Source of the DNA: Sphingobacterium yanglingense
GTDB lineage: Bacteria; Bacteroidota; Bacteroidia; Sphingobacteriales; Sphingobacteriaceae
Length of the DNA stretch: 64,000 nt
Direction of reading: 5' to 3'
Assembly: GCF_004363245.1 (NCBI RefSeq)
Contig: NZ_SNYV01000017.1
Location: 186,001 to 250,000 of the forward strand
This document shows, piece by piece, positions 27,196 through 37,096 of the stretch (its first letter is position 1; each line of letters begins with the position of its first letter). The position numbers and the translations under genes are program-made. A model generated the notes under the pieces. The model searched no databases. It was not told where the DNA came from and was given only the letters and a program-made list of their open reading frames with translations.

Positions 27196-27477
27196 TTATT
27201 TACGATGTTTGAGCACTTCAAAATCCTTAAAGCCTTTGAGTTCGGCCTGCTCTTCATAGGTGACAGCTTCTACCTCAGCCCTATCAGGCCCTTCTTCACA
27301 ATATTCCAATAGCGACTCTAACCCAAAATCATCCCCCTCAGCTTCTATATAAACAGAGCCATCCGCCTGATTGATCACATAGCCCTTTACCCCCAGCTGA
27401 TCAGCTACCGCTTTCGTCGTAAGTCTAAAGTAAACGCCTTGAACCTTCCCTTTTACCGTAATATTGTAATGCTTCAT
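27196..27477 (-). CDS. Acylphosphatase
   Basis: The 93-residue protein hydrolyses carboxyl-phosphate bonds. The catalytic Arg is in GKVQGVYFRLTTK and the catalytic Asn in VKGYVINQADGSVYI, both in the standard positions. I start at the ATG at 27477 (MKHYNITV) rather than at the TTG one codon earlier. It probably shares a transcript with the flippase gene. Confidence 0.93.
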   Translation of the reverse strand: MKHYNITVKGKVQGVYFRLTTKAVADQLGVKGYVINQADGSVYIEAEGDDFGLESLLEYCEEGPDRAEVEAVTYEEQAELKGFKDFEVLKHRK

Positions 27478-27584
27478 CAAATGATTTCTTTGTTGATGTT
27501 AACTTCCTAAAGACGAAAAAAAGCTCATAGCAAGCAAGTCCGCCATTTAGACTGAGTTTATTACCGCAAAAGTAATCAAATTAT

Positions 27585-28754
27585 TTAAGCAATACGCTCT
27601 ATCTCTACTTTGTCGGTCAACTTGAAATGGTTCATATTTTTCACCAATAACAAGCCTGGTGTTTTTCCGACTTCTAGAGAACCTAGACTTTCTTCAACAG
27701 TTAGCGCTTTAGCCCCGTTAATAGTAGCCCATTTCAACGTTTGAATGAAGTCTAGATCCGGAAAATGCTTATGTAGCACTTTCAGCTCATCTAAGATACT
27801 GAGACTGTCATTAGAGGCCAAACTATCTGTTCCGATAGCTATCTCACATCCATTCTGTTCGAAAATATTAACTTTTGGAAGTGCATCTTCTATATATAGG
27901 TTGGCTTTTGGACAAAGACACATTACGACGTCTCTTCCCATTCTTCGGATAAAATCCAGATCTTTCAACGAAGTATAGGTATTGTGCACAAGTATCACCT
28001 TATTTCCTGTCGGAAGATAAGACATATAGGTCTGCACTGAATTTCGAGCTTGCGCTTTAAATTCGTCTGCAGGGAATCCTATCTGTTTATAAAAATCTAA
28101 AAACTCACCGGTTTTATAGCGAAATAACTTATTTTCCTCTTCACTCTCCTGATTGTGGATAGAAATAATATTATCCTCCGACACCGATTTTTTAAACGCT
28201 TTAAAAAGAGCTTTAGAGCAAGAATACGGGGCGTGCATTGTAATTGAGGCATGACCGGAATCAAAATTAAACTCAACTTCACGTGCTTCGTCAATCTTTT
28301 GAGCAGCTTCATCTTCCTTAAGGCCGAGTATCTCCACAAAAGTGTGATAAGTAATCTTACTGTTTTCTTTTACTTTAGCTGAAATAGCAGAATTTACATG
28401 GTCACCGACTGCCTGTATGCCATTTGCATACATCGTACGGTCGGCCTCTGCCATCGCTTCTTGAACAACGTCATCATCAGCACCACGGTTAGACATCACT
28501 TCAGTAATGAACTTAACCAAGCCTTGTTTCTGAGGAATCTTGCCCAATAAGTGCGACAATTCTAAATGACAGTGTGCGTTAATAAATCCAGGAATCAGAA
28601 CACCTTTCAAGCGTTCGATTTCTACATCTTTAGGCACAGAATCATTATCATATACTCCTAAGACTGTACCATTTTCGTCCATTGCAATGACCCCATTCTT
28701 TATAGGGCTGGACGTGACTGGCATCACATAATCAGCTGAATAATAATGAACCAT
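27585..28754 (-). CDS. Amidohydrolase-superfamily deaminase
   Basis: The 389-residue metal-dependent hydrolase carries HxH in FINAHCHLELSHLLG (H61, H63), a ligand His in TMHAPYSCS, another in ILVHNTYTS and the catalytic Asp in IAIGTDSLASND, plus the C-terminal KALTVEESLGSLEVGK typical of the ATZ/TRZ or aminodeoxyfutalosine deaminase branch. A role in futalosine-type menaquinone synthesis or in nucleoside or purine deamination is possible; the substrate is not shown by context. It is divergent from the thiamin-receptor locus. Confidence 0.85.
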   Translation of the reverse strand: MVHYYSADYVMPVTSSPIKNGVIAMDENGTVLGVYDNDSVPKDVEIERLKGVLIPGFINAHCHLELSHLLGKIPQKQGLVKFITEVMSNRGADDDVVQEAMAEADRTMYANGIQAVGDHVNSAISAKVKENSKITYHTFVEILGLKEDEAAQKIDEAREVEFNFDSGHASITMHAPYSCSKALFKAFKKSVSEDNIISIHNQESEEENKLFRYKTGEFLDFYKQIGFPADEFKAQARNSVQTYMSYLPTGNKVILVHNTYTSLKDLDFIRRMGRDVVMCLCPKANLYIEDALPKVNIFEQNGCEIAIGTDSLASNDSLSILDELKVLHKHFPDLDFIQTLKWATINGAKALTVEESLGSLEVGKTPGLLLVKNMNHFKLTDKVEIERIA

Positions 28755-28925
28755 TTATATATCAATAGTTAGTGTGTGTGTGCATATTTTCTAAAGGAAA
28801 AAGACTTAACCCATTAGAAAATGTAAATCTACTACAAAATATTGCTTTAAACCAATAGTGATGACAAATTAAGCAATTTTTTTTACACAAAGTTGATGGT
28901 TGTTTTTTTTGTAAAAAAAATAGAC

Positions 28926-28933
28926 TATGTTTG
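28926..28933 (+). promoter_or_regulatory. -7 promoter element of the TPP riboswitch transcript
   Basis: TATGTTTG matches TAnnTTTG and lies 10-15 bases before the riboswitch. The preceding T-rich stretch has TTTG at 28908-28911, but its 14-bp spacing is short. Confidence 0.5.
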
Positions 28934-28944
28934 CGCCATCGAAA

Positions 28945-29049
28945 AGGGGTGCCTTGTTCATTCAGAACACAAAAAAGGCTGAGATTATACCCATCCCGAC
29001 TAAACTCGGGAACACCTGATCTGGATAATGCCAGCGTAGGGAAGGGCGG
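28945..29049 (+). ncRNA. TPP (thiamin pyrophosphate) riboswitch
   Basis: The conserved aptamer is complete: GGGGTGCC at 28946-28953, GGCTGAGA at 28977-28984, ACCC at 28989-28992, a P3 stem CCCGA/TCGGG (28995-28999 with 29006-29010), ACCTGATCTGGATAATGCC ending at 29032, then AGCGTAGGGAA. CGCC at 28934-28937 can close P1 with GGCG at 29045-29048. It precedes the TonB-dependent receptor gene, so thiamin supply should repress that gene. Confidence 0.96.
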
Positions 29050-29096
29050 TTAAATGTAACACTATTGTGACCCCTTGCAATAGTATGGTTTAACTC
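29049..29096 (+). promoter_or_regulatory. Expression platform hairpin of the TPP riboswitch
   Basis: Nested arms GTTAAA/TTTAAC and ACTATTG/CAATAGT form a hairpin directly after the aptamer and before the ATG at 29116. It has no T run, so it more likely affects translation or folding than acting as an intrinsic terminator. Confidence 0.5.
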
Positions 29097-29115
29097 AAAA
29101 TACGTTTCAAATTTT

Positions 29116-31575
29116 ATGATTAAGCATTTTTTTGCTACTTGGTTGTTAACACTGCTTGTTACCATAAGCGTCACGGCACAACAAAAACTTACCGTACGCG
29201 TAACAGACCAACAAGCTCTTCCTATTCGAGGAGCCACAATCACTATCGACAGCAAATCAAAACAGACCAATGAACAGGGCCTAGTTATTTTTTCAATAGA
29301 ACAGGAGGGGCCAAAAGATGTAAAGGCGCAGTATCTTGGCTTCAAGACCTCAGTAACGCGTCTCACTGATGGACGAAGTCATGTCGACATTATCCTTAAT
29401 CCTTTGCATCTACAGACCGGTGATGCCTTTGTATATGCCACCCGGGCAAAAGATAATGCAGCCACGACATTTAAAAACATTAATAAGGAAGATCTTCAGA
29501 AAGCAAATCTTGGGCAGGACATCCCCTACCTTATCAATCAAACACCGGGAGTAGTAGTAGGATCGGACGCAGGTGCTGGAATTGGATACACAAACATTAC
29601 GATACGCGGATCGGACAATGAGCGTATTAATGTAACTTTAAATGGGATTCCACTCAATGATGCCGAAAGCATGGGATCGTTCTTCGTCAATTTACCTGAC
29701 TTTGCTTCAAGCATGGAGAACGTACAGATACAACGCGGCATCGGAACTTCCACCAATGGTGCTGGTGCTTTTGGGGCCTCATTGAATATACAAACCGACG
29801 CTTTAGAAAACAATCCTTATGCCGAACTAAACAACAGTTTTGGTTCGTATAACTCCTGGAAAAACACGGTAAAAGTAGGGTCAGGATTGATTAATGATAA
29901 GTACGTATTCAATGCTCGTCTATCGCGAATAGCTTCGGATGGCTATATGGAAAGAGCAACCTCTGACATGAAGTCTTTTTATGTCGATGGTGGCTTATAT
30001 ACCGAAAAACACACACTGAAGGCGACACTCTTTTCTGGTAAACAGAAAACTTATCAAGCGTGGACAGGTGTCCCAGAACCACTGATTAAAGGTGATAGGT
30101 CACTATTAACGGAGTATGCCGGCACGGGATTGGGAATATATGACGGTCCCGAACTCGAGCGGATACTTCAAGCGGATAGGCGGTACAATGTATACACCTA
30201 TGACAATCAAACTGACAACTACACACAGACACATGCCCACTTGCATTATACAAACCGCATCAATGATAAGCTAGACCTCAACACGGCACTACACTATACC
30301 CGTGGCGCAGGATATTATGAGGAATACCGCATCAAAGATCAGCTTGCCAAATACAACATGGAAGATGTGACTTTGGGTGGAGAGAAAATAAAGAAGTCGG
30401 ATCTTATTCGTAGAAGGTGGTTGGATAACCATTTTTATGGGCTGACCTATGCTTTAAACTACAGGCCTACAAATGCCCTCAACATGACTTTAGGAGGTGC
30501 CTACAATCAATATAAAGGGGATCATTATGGAGAGGTAATCTGGTCAAGATATGCTTCGAACAGCGAACTAGGTGACAAGTACTACCTAAACGACGCCAAG
30601 AAAAATGACTTTAATGTATTTGGTAAACTAGACTACAGGATCAACAAATGGTTACTGAATATCGATATGCAGTACCGTAACATCTATTATCAGGTGCAAG
30701 GGAATGATGATAAGGTCAAAAACATGGATTTTGACAACAACCTCAATTTCTTCAATCCCAAAGCTGGTGTTACCTATTTTATCGATCCGAACTCAAACTT
30801 CTATGCTTCGTATGCTTATGCCAACAAGGAACCTGTCCGTAAGGATTATGTGGAGAACCCCCGCAATGAATTCCCGAAAGCCGAAAGAATGCAGGATATA
30901 GAAGCAGGATACCGTTTTAACAACAGTAATTTCAGCTTAGGAGCCAATGTCTATGCCATGCTTTACAAAGACCAGTTGATACCTACAGGATCTATCAATG
31001 ATACAGGAGGGGCCCTACGCATGAATATACCAAAGAGCCATCGAATAGGTATCGAGCTAGATGGTGCCTGGCAGATTAGCAAACAGTTTTCATGGGCCGC
31101 CACCCTAGCGTTGAGTGACAATAAGATCAAAAACTTTATAGAGTATGTTCCTGTATACGATGATGACTGGGTAAAAATCAGAGAAGAAGTAATTGAGCAT
31201 GGTAATACCAACATCCTCAAATCTGCGTCCACTATTGCATCCAACAACTTTACTTATGCACCAATGGAAGCTCTTACCTTCAGTTTAATGAGCAAGTACG
31301 TATCTCGCTTGTACCTGGACAACACCTCAAGCAAAGAACGCTCGATAGATCCCTCATTTGTAAACAACTTTGTAACACGGTATAGTTTCCAGGCACTAGG
31401 CCTACAGCGTATCGATTTGAGCTTAGCGGTAAACAATATACTAAACAGCAAGTATGAATCACATGGCTATACCTGGAGACAGATGTTCGAATCCAAAGGG
31501 ACTATAGAACACTACAATTTCTATTACCCACAGGCGACCACTAACTTTATGTTGGGATTAAATATTAGATTCTAG
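29116..31575 (+). CDS. TonB-dependent outer-membrane receptor, probably for thiamin
   Basis: The 819-residue protein has a signal peptide (MIKHFFATWLLTLLVTISVT, cleaved near AQQ), a carboxypeptidase-D-like domain at about 24-95, a TonB-box region (DAFVYATRAKD), a plug (NQTPGVVVGSDAGAGIGYTN, GIGTSTNGAGAFGASLNIQT) and a 22-strand-type barrel ending MLGLNIRF. It is of ordinary TonB-receptor size, not SusC-like. The upstream TPP riboswitch makes thiamin or a precursor the likely substrate; TPP-regulated outer-membrane receptors are known from Bacteroidota comparative genomics. No inner-membrane permease gene follows. Confidence 0.9.
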   Translation: MIKHFFATWLLTLLVTISVTAQQKLTVRVTDQQALPIRGATITIDSKSKQTNEQGLVIFSIEQEGPKDVKAQYLGFKTSVTRLTDGRSHVDIILNPLHLQTGDAFVYATRAKDNAATTFKNINKEDLQKANLGQDIPYLINQTPGVVVGSDAGAGIGYTNITIRGSDNERINVTLNGIPLNDAESMGSFFVNLPDFASSMENVQIQRGIGTSTNGAGAFGASLNIQTDALENNPYAELNNSFGSYNSWKNTVKVGSGLINDKYVFNARLSRIASDGYMERATSDMKSFYVDGGLYTEKHTLKATLFSGKQKTYQAWTGVPEPLIKGDRSLLTEYAGTGLGIYDGPELERILQADRRYNVYTYDNQTDNYTQTHAHLHYTNRINDKLDLNTALHYTRGAGYYEEYRIKDQLAKYNMEDVTLGGEKIKKSDLIRRRWLDNHFYGLTYALNYRPTNALNMTLGGAYNQYKGDHYGEVIWSRYASNSELGDKYYLNDAKKNDFNVFGKLDYRINKWLLNIDMQYRNIYYQVQGNDDKVKNMDFDNNLNFFNPKAGVTYFIDPNSNFYASYAYANKEPVRKDYVENPRNEFPKAERMQDIEAGYRFNNSNFSLGANVYAMLYKDQLIPTGSINDTGGALRMNIPKSHRIGIELDGAWQISKQFSWAATLALSDNKIKNFIEYVPVYDDDWVKIREEVIEHGNTNILKSASTIASNNFTYAPMEALTFSLMSKYVSRLYLDNTSSKERSIDPSFVNNFVTRYSFQALGLQRIDLSLAVNNILNSKYESHGYTWRQMFESKGTIEHYNFYYPQATTNFMLGLNIRF

Positions 31576-31615
31576 TTGTTACAAAGCACATTTGAATAGC
31601 ATAAATTAAAGTGAG

Positions 31616-31643
31616 CACCGGTTGACCTTAAATTCGACCGGTG
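31616..31643 (+). terminator. Hairpin after the thiamin-receptor gene
   Basis: CACCGGTTGA (31616-31625) pairs with TCGACCGGTG (31634-31643), a 10-bp stem with one G-U pair and an 8-base loop, followed by only TTTATC. Probable terminator. Confidence 0.6.
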
Positions 31644-31777
31644 TTTATCATAATAGGACACAACTCCATTCCTGTTTTTTTAAATATGGACTATATCAGT
31701 AGAGGGTACAGATAACAAACATTTCGGCACCATGCCCTAATGAAGCTTTTATTTCTAGGAACTAAATTCGGGATTTG

Positions 31778-31785
31778 TATATTTG
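31778..31785 (+). promoter_or_regulatory. -7 promoter element of the second sigma/FecR operon
   Basis: TATATTTG matches TAnnTTTG, 36 bases before the chosen ATG at 31822. A weak -33 (TTTC, 31752-31755) lies 22 bp upstream. Confidence 0.5.
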
Positions 31786-31821
31786 CCTTCAACCGAAGTA
31801 GGACATCCCTACTCGACAGTT

Positions 31822-32409
31822 ATGGATAATCAAAGACAAGCCAATTTATTAACAGATCTTCGAGCAGACAGCTATGAGGCATTCTATGCCATCTATAACG
31901 AACTCGGCCCTATAATAGCCTCCAAGTTACTACAAATCGTAAAAGACCCAAACATAGCAGAAGATCTTCATCAGGAAACCTTTCTTAGGTTATGGGCTTC
32001 AAGAGGCCAAATCCCCAAAGAGTCGAACCTAAAGGCATACATCTTTACCATCGCAAAAAATCTATCAATAGATTTTTTTAGAAAAATCGCTAAAGATAGA
32101 AAATTGCAACGTGAAATATTCCAACATCTCACCATCACCTACGAGCACGTGGATGCTCTTATCCAATCACAAGAAAACGCTGAGATTTTTCAACAAATAT
32201 TAAACCTTCTCCCTCCTCAGAGAAAACAGGTTTTCTTACTGATCAAAATGGAAGGCAAATCCTACCAGGAAGTTGCAGACTTTTATGGAGTTTCTCTCAG
32301 CACCATAAAAGACCATATGGCCAAAGCAATGAAGCTGGTAAAGACACAACTCAAAGCAAATCACCTATTAGCTATTGCTATTATCAGCATAAAAATAATA
32401 TTTCAATAA
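31822..32409 (+). CDS. ECF RNA polymerase sigma factor
   Basis: I start at ATG 31822 (MDNQRQANL, 195 residues); an in-frame TTG at 31783 overlaps the promoter and is unlikely. Region 2 includes NIAEDLHQETFLRLWAS and NLKAYIFTIAKNLSIDFFRK; region 4 includes LPPQRKQVFLLIKMEGKSYQ and EVADFYGVSLSTIKDHM. It should control the following FecR/SusC/SusD operon. As in the other sigma factor here, the last residues (HLLAIAIISIKIIFQ) form a hydrophobic tail. Confidence 0.92.
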   Translation: MDNQRQANLLTDLRADSYEAFYAIYNELGPIIASKLLQIVKDPNIAEDLHQETFLRLWASRGQIPKESNLKAYIFTIAKNLSIDFFRKIAKDRKLQREIFQHLTITYEHVDALIQSQENAEIFQQILNLLPPQRKQVFLLIKMEGKSYQEVADFYGVSLSTIKDHMAKAMKLVKTQLKANHLLAIAIISIKIIFQ

Positions 32410-32476
32410 TTTTTTCCTTTAGAGCCGAGAGATTCTCCTCTTCCCACGTCTTACAATCATTAAATCTAATTTTGCA

Positions 32477-33637
32477 TTGGAACGCTTAGACTATATACTA
32501 GAGAAATACTTGAATGGCAGCTGTAATGAACAAGAGTTTCATGAGCTATGGCAAATCCTGTCTGAAAATCCTGATCTGATAAACCAGGATCTTCACAATA
32601 GATTACAGAATACGTTCGTTCAAACCACTCCATTGACGAACAACGCTCTAATTGAGGGAATTGTAAAACGAAACAGGATCTGTTTAGAAAAGGTAGTCCC
32701 AATACCTCGCCAGAAATCAAAAACATATCTTTTATATAATTTCAAACTAGTGGGCGCAGCAGCGATATGCCTGATTTTTTCTTTTATATACTACCTTTCT
32801 GTTCATAAGGTACAACACGAAGAAAGTTTAAATGAAACCGGCTCGATACTACAGTATATTCCAGCCACACAACAGGCAACGCTAACACTAAATGATGGTA
32901 GATTTATACGATTAGATAGCGGTACAACATCACAGATATCTTTGCAAGGCGATGCACTTCTGATCAACGGAGAGGAAACCCTACAAGGAAGCGTTTTAAA
33001 TAAGGAAGTCACAATCAGTACCCCTCGAGGAGCTTATTTTATCGTCACATTACCCGACGGAAGTAAAGTTCATTTACACGCTGCAAGTAAAATTTCCTTT
33101 TCATCTTCATTCCAATCTGCAAGAGCAGTACAACTATGGGGGGAAGCATACTTTGATGTCACCCACGATCCATCCAGAAAATTTACAGTCAAAACAGAAA
33201 AACAGTCCGTAGAGGTACTGGGAACACGATTTAATATCGGTGCATATAGCAACGAACCAACACAGACAACCTTAGTCGAAGGTTCCGTAAAAGTATTGAC
33301 CCCAAACCATAAAAGCATAATACTCAAACCTGGAGAACAAGCTGTCAACCGTAACGAAAATCTAACGATCAGAAACGTAGATAGTGAAGACTACACGTCG
33401 TGGACTCAAGGAGAATTAAGATTTGTAAAAGAACCGATAAACATTTTACTCGAAAAAATATCGAGATGGTATAATATTGACGTCCAAATAGATGAAAACG
33501 TCCCCACATCGGTTACCTTTTCAGGTCAACTATTTAAAGAAACTCCTTTAAAGGATTTTCTCTATAGCCTACAAGAATCGTCGAAAATCAGTTTCGAACT
33601 AAAAGAGAACAAACTAATCGTAAAAACAAAAACCTAA
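32477..33637 (+). CDS. FecR-family anti-sigma factor
   Basis: The start is a TTG at 32477 (MERLDYILEKYLNGSCNEQE matches the usual FecR beginning; no ATG is near). The protein has 386 residues: cytoplasmic part 1-75, one membrane helix near 80-100 (KLVGAAAICLIFSFIYYL), a FecR domain with ISTPRGAYFIVTLPDGSKVHL, FTVKTEKQSVEVLGTRFNIG and LVEGSVKVL, and a DUF4974-like C-terminus. It transmits the signal from the STN domain of the following SusC. A TAATTTTG motif at 32467 directly before the start could be a second promoter. Confidence 0.9.
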   Translation: MERLDYILEKYLNGSCNEQEFHELWQILSENPDLINQDLHNRLQNTFVQTTPLTNNALIEGIVKRNRICLEKVVPIPRQKSKTYLLYNFKLVGAAAICLIFSFIYYLSVHKVQHEESLNETGSILQYIPATQQATLTLNDGRFIRLDSGTTSQISLQGDALLINGEETLQGSVLNKEVTISTPRGAYFIVTLPDGSKVHLHAASKISFSSSFQSARAVQLWGEAYFDVTHDPSRKFTVKTEKQSVEVLGTRFNIGAYSNEPTQTTLVEGSVKVLTPNHKSIILKPGEQAVNRNENLTIRNVDSEDYTSWTQGELRFVKEPINILLEKISRWYNIDVQIDENVPTSVTFSGQLFKETPLKDFLYSLQESSKISFELKENKLIVKTKT

Positions 33638-33751
33638 AATCAGCATATATGTAAAAAACAACTAACCAACACGCATCATTTTTCTTTACAACTAACCCGT
33701 AAAGGAATATTCTTCTAACCAAATCCAAATTAAACATGTAATCATGTTGCA

Positions 33752-36700
33752 ATGAAAAAAGTACACGTTAAAATCAATAATCAGAAGTTCCCTTATAGGA
33801 ACATCCCTGTCATTCTATTGCTAATGCTATTGACATTACATGTCTTCGCACAAAACATTACCTTAACCAAAAGGAACGCAAGGATCACAGACGTATTAAA
33901 AGAAATCAGAAAACAAACAGGTTATAATTTTGTTCTTAACGACCAACTTATTAACCAAGCAAAACCAGTAACCCTAAATGCTCATAATGTTTCATTGAAA
34001 CAACTCTTGGATGAGTTATTTCAAGACCAACCATTTACCTATAGTTTAAATAACCGTATTATCACCATTGTCCCCAAGAACCCAGGCATTGCAGCAATCC
34101 AGGTTCAACAACAGGAGTCTATTCTCCGGGGAATCGTAATGAATAAAGAGGGAAAACCCATAGCAGGAGCATCCGTAAAGCTACTGAAAGAAGGTAATGC
34201 AAGTAGCACCCTTACTGACGGTACATTCCAGTTAAAACAGCAACTAGCCAATGATTCTATACTAGTCAGTTATCTAGGTCACAAAAAAAGCGTAATCGCT
34301 GTACGTCTTGGAATGGCTCATCTAAAGATAATACTGACCGAAGCCACTGAGGAAGTACAGGATGTCGTTGTTACCGGTATATATACCAGAAATAAAGACA
34401 GTTTTACAGGGGCAACAAGTAGATACAGTAGACAAGAGTTAAAAAATGTCGGCAATGCCAACATTATCCAAAGTTTAAGGACCCTTGACCCCACCTTCAA
34501 TATGGTGGAGAATAACCGATTTGGTTCTGACCCCAATAGGTTACCAGATCTAGAGATCCGAGGCAAAAGCAGTATCGTTGGATTAAAAGAACAATTCGGT
34601 GCCGACCCCAACCAACCGCTTTTTATCTTGGATGGCTTTGAAGTACCTCTGCGTACAGTCATGGACCTCAATATGAATAGAGTAGAAAGTCTAACCATTC
34701 TAAAGGATGCCGCTTCTACAGCTATTTATGGGTCGCGAGCTGCCAACGGAGTGATTGTTATCGAAACCAAAGCACCACAGGCTGGTGAGCTAAGGCTAAC
34801 CTATTCTTCAGACCTTAGTTTCACTGGGGCCGATTTTTCAAGTTACAACCTCATGAATGCTCAGGAGAAATTGGATTTTGAAAAATTAGCCGGCAGATAT
34901 AGCTATCTGGCAGCTGCTACTGCCCCTCAGGGTCAACAATACTTAGACAGTCTATACAATCAACGTCAGAAAGAAGTGGCACGTGGAGTCGACACTTACT
35001 GGCTTAATGAACCTGTAAGAAACGTCATCACTCATGGACATAATTTATATGCCGAAGGAGGAAGCGAATCTTTCCGCTTTGGTGTAGGATTAAGTCATAA
35101 AGAGCTAAATGGTGTTATGAAGGGATCTGGAAGAAACACAACCGAAGGCAACACTGATTTAACATACCGTAAAGGAAGATTAAACTTTTACAACAAAACG
35201 GCTATACAATATTATAAATCTACAGAATCCCCTTACGGAGCATTTGCTTCCTTTTCTAGAACTAATCCCTATTATAGAAAATCCAATGAGAACGGAGGTA
35301 TAGACCGTTACCTAGAAGTATCCAAAGACTATCAAGGACAAGAATACCTGGTTTCAAATCCGATGTGGAATGCAATTTTAGGAAATAAAGATGAACAAAA
35401 CTTTACAGGGTTCCGAAATAATTTCATGGCAGAATGGCAATATGACCAAGCATTAAAACTAAGAGCTCGTACAGGATTAAATAAAGGCACATTAGAGCGG
35501 GAGGCTTTTATATCTCCCGAAGATACCCGCTTTGACCGGACAGCGCAAAACCTAAAAGGACGATATGACAATGGTAGAACCGACACCTGGTCCTATGAAG
35601 GAGAAATTGCTGCTATTTATGGAAAAAACTTCAACCACCACCACCTCATTAACGGTGTCGCTGGTTGGAACTTTATGGAATCTAACCAGAGAAGGAAAGC
35701 CTTCACAGCAGTCGGCTTTCCTGAAGGTATTGCAGGCTCTCCGGCATTTGCAAACACCTATCTACAAAACAGCAAACCCGAATACCGGACTAGTGTCTCA
35801 CGGGCTACGAGCTTTTTTACTAACCTAGGTTATTCCTATAACAACCGTTATCTGATGGACTTCAGCTACCGGGCTGATGGTTCTTCCATCTTTGGTTCAA
35901 CTCAGCTTTTCACACAAACTTGGTCACTCGGACTTGCCTGGAATATGCACCAAGAAAAATGGTTAAAAAATAGCGAAGTATTTGATCTTTTAAAAATAAG
36001 AGCATCCATAGGGAATCCAGGAAATCAAAACTTCAATGCTTATCAAGCCCTCACAACTTATACGTATAATACCAATGTCATCAACAATTTCGGTGTTGGT
36101 GCAGTGATCGAAGCATTAGGAAATCCAGAATTGAAATGGCAAAAAACGCTAGATAAGAATATTGGTTTCGACGCTGTAATCCTACAAAATAGATTACGGA
36201 TAAACTTTGATGCCTATAATAAGCGAACTGATCCTCTATTAGCAATCATCAACACCCCCGTTTCCATGGGCTTTCCGACGCTAACCACCAACTTTGGGAC
36301 ACAAACCAATGAGGGAGTCAGTGGTATGATCAGTTATTCTCCAATCTATAAACCGAACGAACGAATCAACTGGACAATAAGCTTGACTGGAAGAGCAGAA
36401 AAGGCCAAATTCAGCAACCTCGAACAAGCGCTCAAAAGCATGAACGACGAGAATAAGGGATTAAATCTTACCCGATACTATGATGGCGGAAGCCCTTCTT
36501 CCATCTGGGCCGTACCATCTCTGGGAATAGACCCGCTCACTGGAAAGGAGACCTTTTTGAAAAAAAGTGGCGAACAGACCTTCAAACACGACTATATGGA
36601 TGAAATTGTAGTCGGTAATACGATGCCTAAATGGGAAGGTGTATTCGGCAATACGTTCTATTATAAAGACTTCAACCTTTCGGTATACCTCAGGTATAGG

Positions 36701-37084
36701 CTGGGAGGACAACAGTTTAATCAAGCATTATTTGATAAGGTGGAAAATATAAGTACAGAAGGATTAAAAAGCAACCAGGACAAAAGAGCATTTTATGACC
36801 GCTGGAAACAACCGGGAGATCTAGCTCCCTTCCGAGGAATATCACTAACAGATAATACTCCTATGTCTTCACGCTTTGTGCAAGATGATAATAGTATCCT
36901 TGGAGAATCTTTTTCTATAGGATATACTGTTCATAATGGATGGATTGAAAAACTAAATATCAATAACTTAAATATGAGACTATATTTTAATGATTTTTTT
37001 CATCAATCAACCATCAGAGCGGAAAGAGGTATCGATTATCCATTTGCTCGTTCGATCTCCTTTTCATTAAATCTAACATTCTAA
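33752..37084 (+). CDS. SusC/RagA TonB-dependent transporter with STN domain
   Basis: The 1110-residue protein has a signal peptide (residues 17-33, IPVILLLMLLTLHVFA), an STN domain at about 35-108, a carboxypeptidase-D-like domain at about 122-200, a TonB box near VQDVVVTGIYTR, a plug with LDGFEVPLRTVMD, TILKDAASTAIYGSRAANG and a barrel ending SISFSLNLTF. The STN domain matches the neighbouring FecR/sigma pair. The plug motif EIRGKSSIVGLKEQFGADPN is unusual compared with the other three SusC proteins of the window, suggesting a different subfamily and substrate. Confidence 0.93.
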   Translation: MKKVHVKINNQKFPYRNIPVILLLMLLTLHVFAQNITLTKRNARITDVLKEIRKQTGYNFVLNDQLINQAKPVTLNAHNVSLKQLLDELFQDQPFTYSLNNRIITIVPKNPGIAAIQVQQQESILRGIVMNKEGKPIAGASVKLLKEGNASSTLTDGTFQLKQQLANDSILVSYLGHKKSVIAVRLGMAHLKIILTEATEEVQDVVVTGIYTRNKDSFTGATSRYSRQELKNVGNANIIQSLRTLDPTFNMVENNRFGSDPNRLPDLEIRGKSSIVGLKEQFGADPNQPLFILDGFEVPLRTVMDLNMNRVESLTILKDAASTAIYGSRAANGVIVIETKAPQAGELRLTYSSDLSFTGADFSSYNLMNAQEKLDFEKLAGRYSYLAAATAPQGQQYLDSLYNQRQKEVARGVDTYWLNEPVRNVITHGHNLYAEGGSESFRFGVGLSHKELNGVMKGSGRNTTEGNTDLTYRKGRLNFYNKTAIQYYKSTESPYGAFASFSRTNPYYRKSNENGGIDRYLEVSKDYQGQEYLVSNPMWNAILGNKDEQNFTGFRNNFMAEWQYDQALKLRARTGLNKGTLEREAFISPEDTRFDRTAQNLKGRYDNGRTDTWSYEGEIAAIYGKNFNHHHLINGVAGWNFMESNQRRKAFTAVGFPEGIAGSPAFANTYLQNSKPEYRTSVSRATSFFTNLGYSYNNRYLMDFSYRADGSSIFGSTQLFTQTWSLGLAWNMHQEKWLKNSEVFDLLKIRASIGNPGNQNFNAYQALTTYTYNTNVINNFGVGAVIEALGNPELKWQKTLDKNIGFDAVILQNRLRINFDAYNKRTDPLLAIINTPVSMGFPTLTTNFGTQTNEGVSGMISYSPIYKPNERINWTISLTGRAEKAKFSNLEQALKSMNDENKGLNLTRYYDGGSPSSIWAVPSLGIDPLTGKETFLKKSGEQTFKHDYMDEIVVGNTMPKWEGVFGNTFYYKDFNLSVYLRYRLGGQQFNQALFDKVENISTEGLKSNQDKRAFYDRWKQPGDLAPFRGISLTDNTPMSSRFVQDDNSILGESFSIGYTVHNGWIEKLNINNLNMRLYFNDFFHQSTIRAERGIDYPFARSISFSLNLTF

Positions 37085-37096
37085 ATCGTAATTGAC

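Noticed and set aside
32467..32474. TAATTTTG as a second promoter for fecR
   Set aside because: A start site from it would fall in or after the TTG start codon of fecR; leaderless translation from TTG is doubtful, so I note it only in the gene entry.
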